This document shows positions 17,588 to 27,174 of a DNA stretch of 64,000 nt, in pieces. A model generated the notes under the pieces. The model did not search any database and was not told the DNA's origin. It was given only the letters and a program-made list of their open reading frames with translations. Origin of the DNA: an uncultured Rhizobiaceae bacterium (lineage in GTDB: Bacteria; Pseudomonadota; Alphaproteobacteria; Rhizobiales; Rhizobiaceae). The translations under genes were made by a program, and so were the position numbers. The stretch covers positions 558,001-622,000 of the forward strand of contig CATOTF010000002.1 of the NCBI GenBank assembly GCA_951813045.1, in the 5' to 3' direction. Numbering within the stretch: position 1 is the first letter of the stretch; each line of letters opens with the position of its first letter.

Positions 17588-19459
17588 TCAGATACCGCGA
17601 CGCTGACGTTCGCGCCCTTCTTCTACCTCTTTGTGGGCCGCATTCACGCCGGGTTTGTCGTTCACCTGCGGCGTCCCGACTTCCCACCAAGTGTGGCCTT
17701 CCTGTGTCCAGCCTTCGTATGGGTCAACCTTCATGGTGATGACATAGGTTTTGTCGCTGGCTTTGGCCCGAAGGAATGCCTCTTTGAGATCGGCCATTGT
17801 TTCAACGGTTTCTGCCGTCGCACCCATCGCAGCCGCGTGGCTGGCAAAGTCCACAGTAAATGGTTCGGGTATGGTGGGACAGTCGGCGATGAGGTTGTTG
17901 AAACTCTCCGCTCCCATGTTGTTTTGCAATTTATTGATGACCGCAAAACCACCATTGTCGAGGACAAGGATAATCAGTTTCTTTTGACTCAGGACGGAAG
18001 AATAAATGTCCGAATTCAACATCAGATAGGAGCCGTCACCGGTGAAGATGACGGTGTCCTTGTCCGCTTCATTTTCGCATTGGGCAATACGGGCGCCCCA
18101 ACCGCCTGCGATTTCATAACCCATGCAGGAGAACCCGAACTCGACGTCGACTGTTCCGATATCGAGCGTTTTCCAGTTGGCTGTGACTTCGGCAGGCAGT
18201 CCGCCTGCTGCTGCAACCACCCTGTCGCGCCCGTCCATGAGGCCATTCACGGTACCAATTGCCTGCGCGTAGGAATTCGGGCCATTACCTGAACGCGTAT
18301 TGTTTGCGACATAATCGTCCCAGGTAGTCCGTTCTTTTTTCGCGGATTCCACCCAGTCAGAAGGTGCAGAATACCCGGCCATTGTGTTGGAAAGCTCAAC
18401 CAATGTGCGCTTAGCGTCGCCAATCAAAGGTTGCGACAGGTGCTTGCTGGCGTCGTGCCGACCGACATTGAGACCAATGATTTTTGCAGCCTTGTCGAAC
18501 GCCGTCCAGGAACCGGTGGTGAAATCCTGTAAGCGTGTGCCAACCGCCAAAATCACATCAGCCTGCTCGGCAATAGCATTGGCTGAATTTGACCCGGTAA
18601 CGCCCAGCGGTCCAATATTAAGCGGATGGTCGACCACCATATTGGCGCGGCCAGCAATGGTCTCCGCCACTGGAATGTTCGACGTCTCGGCAAATTCGGT
18701 GAGTTCGGCAACTGCCTTTGAATATTGTACACCTCCACCGGCGATAATCATCGGGCGTTTGGCCGACTTCAAAAGTGTTGCTGCGGCAGCGAGGTCCAAT
18801 TCATCCGGCGCTTGCCTGCGAATATGATGCACTTTCTTGTCAAAAAATATAGTCGGATAATCATACGCCCAACCCTGAACGTCTTGTGGAAGCCCCAGAA
18901 ATGCGGGGCCGCAATCGGCGGGGTCCAGCATGGTGGAAAGGGCTGCGGGGAGCGACTGGATAATCTGTGCCGGGTGCGTAATGCGGTCCCAATACCGGCT
19001 GACCGCTTTGAACGCGTCGTTTACACCCAAAGTGGGATTGTTGAAATGCTCCAACTGTTGAAGCACCGGGTCGGGCAGGCGGGTCAGGAATGTATCACCG
19101 CATAACATCAGCATCGGAAGGCGGTTAGCGTGAGCAAGAGCTGCTGCGGTCAACAGATTTGCAGTGCCGGGTCCGGCGCTTGCCGTACAAAACATAAATT
19201 TTTGGCGCAGGTGATATTTAGCGTAGGCGGCGGCTGCAAAACCCATGCTTTGTTCGTTTTGACCGCGATAAAGCGGCAGAACATCGCGATGGTCGTAGAG
19301 TGATTCCCCAAGGCAGGGCACATTGCCGTGGCCGAATATGCCAAAGCCGCCGCCGCACAAAAGCTGTTCTTTCCCATCGATGACAATAAACTGGTTGGCC
19401 AGATAACGGACAATGGCTTGCGCGGTAGTGAGCCTTATCGTTTCGTCTTTGTTTGTCAT
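17588..19459 (-). CDS. iolD: 3D-(3,5/4)-trihydroxycyclohexane-1,2-dione acylhydrolase
   Basis: IolD is a thiamine-diphosphate enzyme that opens the ring of the diketo-inositol formed by IolE, giving 5-deoxy-glucuronate. The 623-residue protein has the three ThDP-enzyme domains: an N-terminal PYR domain with the catalytic Glu in YRGQNEQSMGFAA, a central Rossmann domain (MIIAGGGVQYSKA) and a C-terminal PP domain with the GDG...N metal motif (FTGDGSYLML ... DNGGFAVINKLQ). It is the first gene of a minus-strand iolDCBJ operon. Its promoter region (19460-19603) is shared with divergent iolG and contains the operator at 19552. Confidence 0.95.
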   Translation of the reverse strand: MTNKDETIRLTTAQAIVRYLANQFIVIDGKEQLLCGGGFGIFGHGNVPCLGESLYDHRDVLPLYRGQNEQSMGFAAAAYAKYHLRQKFMFCTASAGPGTANLLTAAALAHANRLPMLMLCGDTFLTRLPDPVLQQLEHFNNPTLGVNDAFKAVSRYWDRITHPAQIIQSLPAALSTMLDPADCGPAFLGLPQDVQGWAYDYPTIFFDKKVHHIRRQAPDELDLAAAATLLKSAKRPMIIAGGGVQYSKAVAELTEFAETSNIPVAETIAGRANMVVDHPLNIGPLGVTGSNSANAIAEQADVILAVGTRLQDFTTGSWTAFDKAAKIIGLNVGRHDASKHLSQPLIGDAKRTLVELSNTMAGYSAPSDWVESAKKERTTWDDYVANNTRSGNGPNSYAQAIGTVNGLMDGRDRVVAAAGGLPAEVTANWKTLDIGTVDVEFGFSCMGYEIAGGWGARIAQCENEADKDTVIFTGDGSYLMLNSDIYSSVLSQKKLIILVLDNGGFAVINKLQNNMGAESFNNLIADCPTIPEPFTVDFASHAAAMGATAETVETMADLKEAFLRAKASDKTYVITMKVDPYEGWTQEGHTWWEVGTPQVNDKPGVNAAHKEVEEGRERQRRGI

Positions 19460-19551
19460 TGATCAGTCCAGCAGAAAAAATGATTGGATGTAGAATTTCA
19501 GAATCTGCACAATCATAGATTGACGTGCCGTTCGGTTAAAGGATAACAGTT

Positions 19552-19567
19552 TTGCAACCGGTTGCAA
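19552..19567. promoter_or_regulatory. LacI-type operator in the iolD-iolG divergent promoter
   Basis: A perfect 16-bp palindrome TTGCAACCGGTTGCAA, identical to the core at 10875-10890. It lies 93 bp from the iolD start and 37 bp from the iolG start chosen here, so one bound repressor could shut both divergent operons. Confidence 0.82.
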
Positions 19568-19603
19568 TATCTATTCTTCATGCTATCGGAGGAGACCTTA
19601 AAA

Positions 19604-20707
19604 TTGAGCAATATTGGCATTGGTATCGTTGGTGGCGGCTATATGGGAAAGGCCCATGCGGTCGCAATGGCGTCGGTCGGGGCGATTTTTAACACGGGTC
19701 TGCGCCCTGTATTGGAGATGGTGTGCGCCACAAGTGACGATTCTGCTGAGCGCTATCGCAAGGCATATGGATTTGCCCGTGCCACGTCGGACTGGAAGAC
19801 GCTCGTTGAAGATCCAAAAGTTGAGGCGATCGTCATCGCTTCGCCTCAGGATACCCATTCGAAGATTGCCAAAGCTGCGTTTGCCCTTGGCAAACCGGTG
19901 CTTTGTGAAAAACCGATGGGAATATCCCTGCTGGACAGCCGCGCGATGGTGGCGGCCGCGGAAGAGGCGGGCGTGATCAATATGACGGGGTTCAATTATA
20001 TCCGTACACCCGCCAGCCAATATGCGCGAAAATTGATCGCGGACGGTGAGATCGGAGACGTCACGTGGTTCCGTGGTGAACACACGGAAGATTTTTATGC
20101 GGACCCCCAAAGCCCCGCCACGTGGCGTTGCGCGGGGGATGCGAACGGTACGATGGGGGATTTGGCCCCGCATATGGTCAACGCGGCGCTGGCGCTGATC
20201 GGCCCCATTTCTTCCTTGGTTGCCGAAATTGAAACGGTCCATAAATCCCGCCCCGGCGGTGAAGTGACTAACGACGACCAAGGCCAGCTCATGTGCCGTT
20301 TTGAAAATGGTGTCATGGGTTCGATGTATTTCAGCCGCGTCGCGACGGGCCGTAAGATGGGCTACGCTTATGAAATTTCAGGCACCAAAGGAGCGATCAG
20401 GTTTGATCAGGAAGATCAAAACGCACTTTGGCTATACCGCATGGAAGGACCGGAATCGGAACGCGGGTTCCGCAAAATCCTCACCGGGCCGGAACACCCG
20501 GATTATCTGCCGTTTTGCCAGGGGCCGGGGCATGGCACGGGCTATCAGGACCAAATAATTATCGAAGTCAAAGATTTCCTCTTGGCAATCGAAAAAAATG
20601 AGAATATCTGGCCCACATTCCACGATGGCATGCTGGTCAATCAGGTTATCGCAGCGGCGATGGAATCATCAAAAACAAAACAATGGCAGACGGTCACGGA
20701 CTTCTAA
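19604..20707 (+). CDS. iolG: Gfo/Idh/MocA oxidoreductase, probable inositol 2-dehydrogenase
   Basis: An NAD(P)-dependent oxidoreductase of 367 residues. It has the Rossmann motif GIVGGGYMGKAH, the family Glu-Lys-Pro motif in LCEKPMG and a C-terminal alpha/beta domain. In this pathway it would oxidise myo-inositol to 2-keto-inositol. I chose the TTG at 19604 because GGAGGAG (19588-19594) precedes it by nine bases; the longest open frame begins inside the operator at 19562, which is unlikely. The next gene, iolE, is 12 bases downstream. A second related dehydrogenase follows iolE, so which one acts on myo-inositol is open. Confidence 0.82.
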   Translation: MSNIGIGIVGGGYMGKAHAVAMASVGAIFNTGLRPVLEMVCATSDDSAERYRKAYGFARATSDWKTLVEDPKVEAIVIASPQDTHSKIAKAAFALGKPVLCEKPMGISLLDSRAMVAAAEEAGVINMTGFNYIRTPASQYARKLIADGEIGDVTWFRGEHTEDFYADPQSPATWRCAGDANGTMGDLAPHMVNAALALIGPISSLVAEIETVHKSRPGGEVTNDDQGQLMCRFENGVMGSMYFSRVATGRKMGYAYEISGTKGAIRFDQEDQNALWLYRMEGPESERGFRKILTGPEHPDYLPFCQGPGHGTGYQDQIIIEVKDFLLAIEKNENIWPTFHDGMLVNQVIAAAMESSKTKQWQTVTDF

Positions 20708-20719
20708 AGGGCATATAAC

Positions 20720-21613
20720 ATGAGCATTAAAATTGGTAACGCACCCTGCTCGTGGGGTGTTGAATTCGCGGATGATGAACGTAATCCAGATTGGAAATCA
20801 GTCCTGAGCGATTGCGCGAAGGCCGGTTACAAAGGTATCGAATTGGGCCCGGTTGGTTATATGCCGGAAGACCCGGCGATCCTCGGTGATGCACTTGCCG
20901 AATACGATCAAACGTTAATTGGCGGTGTTGTGTTCCGCCCGTTCCACGATGCGAATGCCTGGGATGACGTGATGGACGGCAGCGTGCGCACCTGTAAGGC
21001 GCTGGTGGCCCATGGGGCCAGTCATCTGGTGCTGATTGATTCAATCTCACCGCGTCGTGCGCCAACCGCAGGCCGTGCCGCCGAAGCTGAACAGATGGAT
21101 CAGGCCGAATGGACCGCCTACAGCGACCGTATCCGTACAATCGCCAGATTGGGTGCAGAAGAATACGGGCTGACCGTTGGTATTCATGCCCATGCGGCAG
21201 GCTTCATGGATTTCGAACCGGAACTGGAGCGTCTGCTTGATGAAGTCGACGAAAGCCTGTTGAAAATCTGTTTCGACACTGGCCATCATTCCTACGCGGG
21301 GTTTGATCCGGTCGCATTCATGAAGCGCCACATGGATCGCATCTCCTACATGCATTTCAAGGACATCGACCCGAAGGTGAAAGCGCAGGTGATCGAAAAC
21401 CGCACGAATTTTTATGACGCCTGCGGACAGGGAATCTTCTGCAATCTGGGGCAGGGGGATGTTGATTTCCCCGCCGTGCGCCAGGTGCTTCTGGACGCCG
21501 GGTTCGAGGGCTGGTGCACGGTTGAGCAGGATTGCGATCCGACACTTCCCGGTACGCCGATAGAAGATGCCGTGAGTAACCGCGAATATCTGGAATCCAT
21601 CGGGTACAACTAA
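20720..21613 (+). CDS. iolE: myo-inosose-2 dehydratase
   Basis: A TIM-barrel dehydratase of 297 residues converting 2-keto-myo-inositol to 3D-trihydroxycyclohexane-1,2-dione. The N-terminal KIGNAPCSWGVEFADD is the IolE hallmark. Metal ligands are likely in IHAHAAGFM, CFDTGHHSYAG, YMHFKDID and the C-terminal CTVEQDCD. It sits between two Gfo/Idh/MocA oxidoreductase genes in a plus-strand operon. Length is normal for the family. Confidence 0.95.
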   Translation: MSIKIGNAPCSWGVEFADDERNPDWKSVLSDCAKAGYKGIELGPVGYMPEDPAILGDALAEYDQTLIGGVVFRPFHDANAWDDVMDGSVRTCKALVAHGASHLVLIDSISPRRAPTAGRAAEAEQMDQAEWTAYSDRIRTIARLGAEEYGLTVGIHAHAAGFMDFEPELERLLDEVDESLLKICFDTGHHSYAGFDPVAFMKRHMDRISYMHFKDIDPKVKAQVIENRTNFYDACGQGIFCNLGQGDVDFPAVRQVLLDAGFEGWCTVEQDCDPTLPGTPIEDAVSNREYLESIGYN

Positions 21614-21640
21614 GATTGGGTTCAACTAGAGGTAATCACG

Positions 21641-22798
21641 ATGGCGAAATTAAAATGGGGCATGATCGGCGGCGGTGAAGGCAGTCAAATCGGACCGGCA
21701 CACCGTCTGGGGTCGGGGCTGGATGGATTGTTCGAGTTTACGGCCGGTGCACTTGATCACCGTCCTGAAGTCGGGCGTGAATATGGCCAACGGTTGGGTC
21801 TTGGCGAAGACCGTGCTTATGGGAATTGGCAAGAAATGCTCGCCGGTGAAAAAACGCGCGAAGATCGTATCGATCTTGTCACCGTCGCGACGCCAAATTC
21901 AACGCATTTTGAAATAACCAAGAGTTTCCTTGAGGGCGGTTTTCATGTGCTTTGTGAAAAACCCATGACGATGACCGTCGAAGAAGGGGAAGAAATCGTT
22001 AAAATTTCCCGAAAAACCGGAAACATCTGCGCCGTAAACTACGGTTATACTGGCTATTCGTTGGTGCGTCATATGCGGGCCATGGTGGCGCGCGGCGATA
22101 TCGGGAAAGTACGTCTCGTCAAGGCCGAATTCTCCCATGGTCACCACGCCGATGCGACGGACGCGGATAACCCGCGTGTGCGTTGGCGCTATGACTCGGC
22201 ACAGGCCGGTGTCTCCGCACAATTCGCCGATTGCGGCATCCACGCCATGCATATGGCGAGTTTCGTGACCGGTCAGGAAGTGACTATACTGTCAGCAGAT
22301 TGCGTCTCCTGCCTGCCGAGCCGTGTGTTGGAAGATGATGCCATGGTGAATTTCCGCATGGATGGAGGCACTGTTGGACGTCTTTGGACGAGTTCAGTTG
22401 CAATTGGCCGTCAACATGGATTGACCATTCAGGTGTTTGGCGAAATCGGCGGCTTGCGTTGGGCGCAGGAGCAACCCAATCAATTGTATTATATGCCGCT
22501 CAACGAGCGCTTACAGGTAATCGAAAGAGGTGAGGGCGACCTTTCACCGGAGGCTGATATGAGCAGCCGGGTTACTGTCGGCCATGCCGAGGGCATGCCG
22601 TTGGCCTTTGCCAATATCTACAAAGATCTGTCGGAAGCCATAAACGCCAAAAAGGAAGGTCGTGAAATGGACCCGGCAGCAAACCTCTACCCAAGGGCGG
22701 AAGATGGGTTGCGTTCTATGGCAGCGGTATTTGCGGTTGCAGACAGCGGTAAGAAAGATGGAGAGTGGACAGACGCCCGGCCGCCCATGTTTCGCTAG
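21641..22798 (+). CDS. Gfo/Idh/MocA oxidoreductase, inositol-cluster paralog
   Basis: A 385-residue NAD(P)-dependent oxidoreductase starting KLKWGMIGGGEGSQIGPAHRLG, with the Glu-Lys-Pro motif in LCEKPMTMTVEEGEE and a potential active-site His/Asp region in FADCGIHAMHMASFV. It differs clearly from the iolG product upstream and belongs to a subgroup often found in rhizobial inositol or sugar clusters. It may oxidise another inositol stereoisomer (scyllo or chiro) or a keto form. Its stop shares a CTAG palindrome with the stop of the convergent LacI gene. Confidence 0.85.
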   Translation: MAKLKWGMIGGGEGSQIGPAHRLGSGLDGLFEFTAGALDHRPEVGREYGQRLGLGEDRAYGNWQEMLAGEKTREDRIDLVTVATPNSTHFEITKSFLEGGFHVLCEKPMTMTVEEGEEIVKISRKTGNICAVNYGYTGYSLVRHMRAMVARGDIGKVRLVKAEFSHGHHADATDADNPRVRWRYDSAQAGVSAQFADCGIHAMHMASFVTGQEVTILSADCVSCLPSRVLEDDAMVNFRMDGGTVGRLWTSSVAIGRQHGLTIQVFGEIGGLRWAQEQPNQLYYMPLNERLQVIERGEGDLSPEADMSSRVTVGHAEGMPLAFANIYKDLSEAINAKKEGREMDPAANLYPRAEDGLRSMAAVFAVADSGKKDGEWTDARPPMFR

Positions 22799-23823
22799 AC
22801 GTTCAACTTCGGCCTGAGCGTTGCCCGGTCGATAATATCACAAAGAAACAGACGATATTCCGGGCTGCGGTCCGGGTCGTCCAGCATGGCGATTATCAGC
22901 TCAATTGAAGCATTGATGATCTGCTGCACCGGTTGGTGAATGGTGGTCAGGCTGATGTTTTCCCAACTTGCCATTGTCATGTCGTTGAGGCCGATAAGCC
23001 CAATGTCCCCCGGTACGTCCAGCCCGGCACTTCGAATTGCGGCCATGGCGCCGATTGACAATATATCGTCACCGCAGAAATAAGCTTCCTGAGGACTACC
23101 TTTAAGCAGGCGGGTCATTTCCAACCGCCCCGCGTCAAACGAATAATCCGATGCGAACGAATGGGTCAGTTTAACAGATCGACGGGATTTAGCTTCCGCC
23201 TGAAATCCTGCCCAGCGGTCTTGCGTTGATGTTGCCTGTTTGGGCCCACCGAGAAATCCAATTTTTCTATATCCGCGCTCAACCAATTCTGCTGCCGCCA
23301 TACGCCCGCAAGCAACATTGTCGATGCCAACCACATGAACTTTCGGGGCGTGAGAATACCGCCCAAAGGAATGAACGACGGGAATGCCAACGTCCTGAAA
23401 CGCCTTGGCGAAATCATGGGAGAGTGTGGAGGAAGCGACGATCACCCCGTCGACCGAATATTGCAGCATCATTTGAACCCATTTTTCGGGGTTCGTTTCA
23501 TCGGTCAAATTTACTAGTAAAGGACGCAGGTCACGCTCCTGCAGGCCCCTTGTGAACAGGTCAAAAACCTCCAGAAAAATCGGGTTATGAAAGTTGTTGG
23601 AAACCAGTCCGATCATCTTAGTGCGACGGGTTGTCAGGCTGCGAGCCAGGACATTGGGGCTGTAACCAAGGGACTTAGCCGCATCATCCACGCGCTTACG
23701 CATTTTGACCGAAACGGATGCGCCCGGGGTGAACGCTCGTGATACTGCGGAGGTGGAAACACCTGCCAGTTCAGCAACGTCTTTCAGTGTGGCAGCCACA
23801 ATATCCCGGTTCGTTGAGTACAA
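22795..23823 (-). CDS. LacI family transcriptional regulator, probable inositol repressor
   Basis: A 342-residue LacI/GalR protein. The N-terminal helix-turn-helix is TLKDVAELAGVSTSAVSRAF, followed by hinge residues SPNVLARSLTTRR and a periplasmic-binding-like effector domain (MIGLVSNNFHNPIF ... YFCGDDILSIGAMAAIRSAG ... IGLIGLNDM). The start is either TTG at 23823 or GTG at 23799; neither has a strong ribosome site. It ends convergently on the iolE operon. Its neighbourhood and two CCGG-centred palindromes before the iol operons make it the likely inositol-responsive repressor (inference). Confidence 0.87.
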   Translation of the reverse strand: MYSTNRDIVAATLKDVAELAGVSTSAVSRAFTPGASVSVKMRKRVDDAAKSLGYSPNVLARSLTTRRTKMIGLVSNNFHNPIFLEVFDLFTRGLQERDLRPLLVNLTDETNPEKWVQMMLQYSVDGVIVASSTLSHDFAKAFQDVGIPVVHSFGRYSHAPKVHVVGIDNVACGRMAAAELVERGYRKIGFLGGPKQATSTQDRWAGFQAEAKSRRSVKLTHSFASDYSFDAGRLEMTRLLKGSPQEAYFCGDDILSIGAMAAIRSAGLDVPGDIGLIGLNDMTMASWENISLTTIHQPVQQIINASIELIIAMLDDPDRSPEYRLFLCDIIDRATLRPKLNV

Positions 23824-23981
23824 TAATCGTTCAACAAGTTACTCCATATCTCGCGCAATTCAAAGTCGACGAAATCTGTTTCTCGTAGCAGAACATGTCT
23901 CACTTTCAAGCACATAGTGGTGAGCATCCGTACAATTACACCATTCCGCGCTAAGCTGGCGGTCTGTTGCTGGAGATTATC

Positions 23982-25406
23982 ATGGCGTATTTCTTACGTG
24001 TCTTACTGAGCGCAATTCTTGTCGCCGCCACACATTATGTCTTTATCGCACCGGGTTTTGCCCAATCGGATACGGCTAAACCGGTAGCAATGGAACAGAA
24101 ATTACCGGATGAATATTTCAGCGACCTGTTTGCCCGCGTCCTGATTGGCACAGAAGACGAACGCAAGACCGCCATGGGCGAACTCGTTGCGCGGGGAAAG
24201 CTCGATATCGTGCCGACCCTCACCCTGTTCATGAACATCGGTGGAGACCCAATCCACATTGCCGATGCATTAAGCAAACTGACAGGTGCCAACATCAAAA
24301 CGTGGCGTGACGCCATGCTGTGGCAGGAAGCCCATCCAGAAATTATCCCTCATCCGTCATATCGTGAACTCAAACTGCGATACTTTTCCAGCATTGATCC
24401 AAAATTCCTTCAGTTCTTTGACCCGGAGTTCACATCGCGCGACCGAATGAAAATTCGATTTGAAGAAATCATATGGGGCGGTGTGAGAGTTGATGGCATT
24501 CCTTCGCTTGATAATCCTGAACTAATCAGCGTGAGCGCTGCGGATTATATGTTGGAGGACGACCTCGTATTCGGTGTGAACATCAATGGTGATGCACGCG
24601 CCTATCCTCTGCGCATCATGGGCTGGCATGAAATGTTCAACGAGGTGATCGGTGGTGTCCCGGTGGCCCTTGCTTATTGTACGCTTTGTGGCTCCGGCAT
24701 TTTATTTGAGACTTCCGTGGAAGGCCGAAAGAACCCGTTTATTTTTGGTTCATCGGGTTTTCTCTACCGCTCAAATAAACTGATGTATGACCGTGAAACC
24801 AACAGCCTGTGGAATCAATTTACCGGTGAACCGGTTGGTGGGCCTCTTGTTGATGAAAACATCAAACTGAAAATCCGTCCGGTTGTGATCACGTCGTGGA
24901 AAAACTGGATTGGGAAACACCCAGAGACGAAGGTTCTATCCCTGAACACCGGATACCACCGAAACTACGATTCCGGGCATGTTTACAAGGAATATTTTGC
25001 CAGTCCGAACCTCATGTTCCCAACGATCGTCCGCGATGAATCCATCGTTCGTCGCAAGGATTACGTCTTTGGGGTGCGTAAATTTGGTGCGGCGAAGGCG
25101 TGGCCGATATCCGCTTTCAAGGTCAAAAAAGTCATCAATGATCAGGTTGGAAACACAAAACTGGTGCTTATCGGCGATGCATCAACCCGCACGGTGCGTG
25201 CTTATGAAAGTAAGGGAATTCAGTTTACCGCATTGGAAGGACTGAACACGATCAAGGGAAAAGACGGTAGTTGGCAGATTACAGAAGATGCCCTGATTGC
25301 TGCCGATGGTACGCGACTGCAAAGGATTGCCGGACATATCAGCTTCTGGTTCGCATGGGACAGCTATTTGGGGGTGAAAAGCGCTTTATATACACCTGAG
25401 GGGTGA
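23982..25406 (+). CDS. DUF3179 domain-containing secreted protein
   Basis: A 474-residue protein with an N-terminal signal peptide (FLRVLLSAILVAATHYVF) and a DUF3179 domain, recognised from NGDARAYPLRIMGWHEMFNEVIGG, the two-Cys segment AYCTLCGSGILFE and FGSSGFLYRSNKLMYDRET. The family's function is unknown; the CTLC cysteines are suggestive of metal or heme binding. I took the ATG at 23982 behind TGGAGA; a TTG at 23967 is less likely. A rho-independent terminator overlaps its stop codon. It is convergent with msrQ, two bases apart. Confidence 0.85.
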   Translation: MAYFLRVLLSAILVAATHYVFIAPGFAQSDTAKPVAMEQKLPDEYFSDLFARVLIGTEDERKTAMGELVARGKLDIVPTLTLFMNIGGDPIHIADALSKLTGANIKTWRDAMLWQEAHPEIIPHPSYRELKLRYFSSIDPKFLQFFDPEFTSRDRMKIRFEEIIWGGVRVDGIPSLDNPELISVSAADYMLEDDLVFGVNINGDARAYPLRIMGWHEMFNEVIGGVPVALAYCTLCGSGILFETSVEGRKNPFIFGSSGFLYRSNKLMYDRETNSLWNQFTGEPVGGPLVDENIKLKIRPVVITSWKNWIGKHPETKVLSLNTGYHRNYDSGHVYKEYFASPNLMFPTIVRDESIVRRKDYVFGVRKFGAAKAWPISAFKVKKVINDQVGNTKLVLIGDASTRTVRAYESKGIQFTALEGLNTIKGKDGSWQITEDALIAADGTRLQRIAGHISFWFAWDSYLGVKSALYTPEG

Positions 25407-25418
25407 CCTCAGGTTTTT
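25394..25418 (+). terminator. rho-independent terminator overlapping the DUF3179 stop
   Basis: Stem ACCTGAGG/CCTCAGGT (8 bp, five-base loop GGTGA) followed directly by TTTT. The loop contains the TGA stop of the DUF3179 gene, and the right arm covers the msrQ stop on the other strand. The short spacing between the convergent genes explains the overlap. Confidence 0.85.
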
Positions 25419-26008
25419 CGTTTTCGTCTTGCCCAAACCTGTCTGATTGCTACCAGCCCTATCATCGCGGTGAGGTATAAAATGGGTTCCAACTGCCAGG
25501 TTTTTTCAAGCAACACATAATGTGCGGCGCCCAAAATAACGGCCGGATAAACAAGCTTGTGCAGTTTCCTCCAGCTTTCCGCGCCGAGCTTTCGGATAGA
25601 CCGGTTGTTTGAGGTGATTGCCATCGGCAACAACATTAAAAATGCCGCGACTCCAATTGTGATATAGGGGCGCTTTAATATATCAATCCAGATTTCCCAC
25701 AGGTTCAATTGTCGGTCCAAAACCACGTAAACCGTGAGATGCAGGAGCACGAATGTGAATGCAGCAAGCCCAATCGGGCGGCGGTATTTGATCAGATTGA
25801 TACGGGCAAACCGCATAATCGGAGTGATCATCAAACCGATAATCAATAGAATAAGTGCCCATTCCCCAAGCGCATTTTCAAGGGTGGCTAAAGGGTCCGG
25901 CCCCAGATTGTTTGTAATTGCGCGTTCCAGATAATAGGCAGCGGGTGATATTGCCACGCAATAAATCACCCACTTTGGGGGCGCGGTTAAAAGTTTGGAT
26001 TGAGCCAT
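25409..26008 (-). CDS. msrQ: MsrQ, heme-binding membrane subunit of protein-methionine-sulfoxide reductase
   Basis: A 199-residue ferric-reductase-like membrane protein with about six helices that passes electrons from the quinone pool to periplasmic MsrP. Heme-ligand candidates are the His in FVLLHLTVYVV, WRKLHKLVYP and ILGAAHYVLL. GPDPLATLENALGEWAL and TSNNRSIRKLG are typical MsrQ motifs. It lies 18 bases after msrP on the same strand. A truncated paralog, interrupted by an IS, lies upstream of msrP. Confidence 0.93.
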   Translation of the reverse strand: MAQSKLLTAPPKWVIYCVAISPAAYYLERAITNNLGPDPLATLENALGEWALILLIIGLMITPIMRFARINLIKYRRPIGLAAFTFVLLHLTVYVVLDRQLNLWEIWIDILKRPYITIGVAAFLMLLPMAITSNNRSIRKLGAESWRKLHKLVYPAVILGAAHYVLLEKTWQLEPILYLTAMIGLVAIRQVWARRKRKT

Positions 26009-26026
26009 GCCTCGGCTAAAAGCCGA

Positions 26027-26974
26027 TTAAAAGAATTTGCGCAAGTCCATTCCTTCATAAAGCGAAGCAACTTCTTCCGCATAGCCGTTAAATGGTTCAG
26101 TCGGGCGTTTTTTAGCGAAAATTCCGGCCCCAATCACCCGTTCGGATGCCTGACTCCAGCGTGGATGACTGACTTCGGGGTTCACATTGGAATAGAAACC
26201 GTATTCGTTAGCCGCTGCCTTGTTCCATGTGGTCGGTGGTTCATTTTCTGTGAGTTTGATGGAAACGATGGATTTGATGCTCTTGAAACCGTATTTCCAC
26301 GGAACAATGAGCCGCACCGGAGCGCCGTTCTGGTTGGGGAGGACTTCTCCATAAAGGCCAACCGCAAGAATAGTGAGAGGGTGCATCGCCTCATCAAGGC
26401 GTAGTCCTTCAACATATGGCCACGGTAATGACCCGAACACGGATGCCTGCCCTGGCATTTCTTCCGGCCGTTTCAGAGTTTCAAAGGCAACATATTTCGC
26501 GCTGCCCTGCACGTCGAGGTCTTTCAATACACTCGCCAGCGGAATGCCGACCCATGGAATGACCATGGACCAAGCTTCAACGCAACGAAGGCGATAGATA
26601 CGCTCTTCCAACGGATACTTCCTCATCAGGGCTTCCATGTCGATTGTGCCCGGTTTGTTGATCAATCCGCTGGTCTCTATCGTCCATGGCGTTGTTGTGA
26701 GCGAACCTGCATTTTTAGCGGGGTCGCCCTTTCCGGTGCCGAACTCATAAAAATTATTGTAGCTGGTAATATCAGCTAATGGATTTGGCTCGTCCTTGGT
26801 CGAATATTTGCTGGGAATTGTCGTCAGCGAAGTTGCAGCTTGAGCGGCACTGGAAAAAAATATTGGAGCGGCGAGCGCGCCGGTCGCTCCAGCCATAAAG
26901 CTTCGCCTGTTCAGGAAGTTTTCTTTGGACGTGATTTCAGACGGATTAGGCATAGGGTAGCGGTATGCGGACAT
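26027..26974 (-). CDS. msrP: MsrP, periplasmic protein-methionine-sulfoxide reductase catalytic subunit
   Basis: A 315-residue molybdopterin enzyme (YedY/MsrP, sulfite-oxidase fold) that repairs oxidised methionine in periplasmic proteins. A twin-arginine signal (NRRSFMAG, Arg23-Arg24, then a hydrophobic stretch ending AQA) directs folded export. The molybdenum-ligating Cys is Cys131 in [15 protein letters not shown]. The C-terminus ([31 protein letters not shown]) is typical. msrQ follows in the same operon. Confidence 0.94.
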   Translation of the reverse strand: MSAYRYPMPNPSEITSKENFLNRRSFMAGATGALAAPIFFSSAAQAATSLTTIPSKYSTKDEPNPLADITSYNNFYEFGTGKGDPAKNAGSLTTTPWTIETSGLINKPGTIDMEALMRKYPLEERIYRLRCVEAWSMVIPWVGIPLASVLKDLDVQGSAKYVAFETLKRPEEMPGQASVFGSLPWPYVEGLRLDEAMHPLTILAVGLYGEVLPNQNGAPVRLIVPWKYGFKSIKSIVSIKLTENEPPTTWNKAAANEYGFYSNVNPEVSHPRWSQASERVIGAGIFAKKRPTEPFNGYAEEVASLYEGMDLRKFF

Positions 26975-27174
26975 GGGATCACCTGATTTTCTGAATTTTC
27001 GAACTTAATCTATACTATGATCATAAGATTAACGTTTCAATTCTTATGCATGGGGTTCACGGCTCCGTGAATTGAATAGGGCCCGTGAAACTCTGTTATC
27101 TGACAGGAGTATACCGGGTATCATGAGGGCCAAAAGTGGACTTGTCCCGTATTAATTCCGCATCCTGTTCTCGT

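Noticed and set aside
22795-22798. Convergent stop codons sharing CTAG
   Set aside because: Likewise TTAA at 4300-4303. Compact packing of convergent genes; ordinary and without regulatory meaning.
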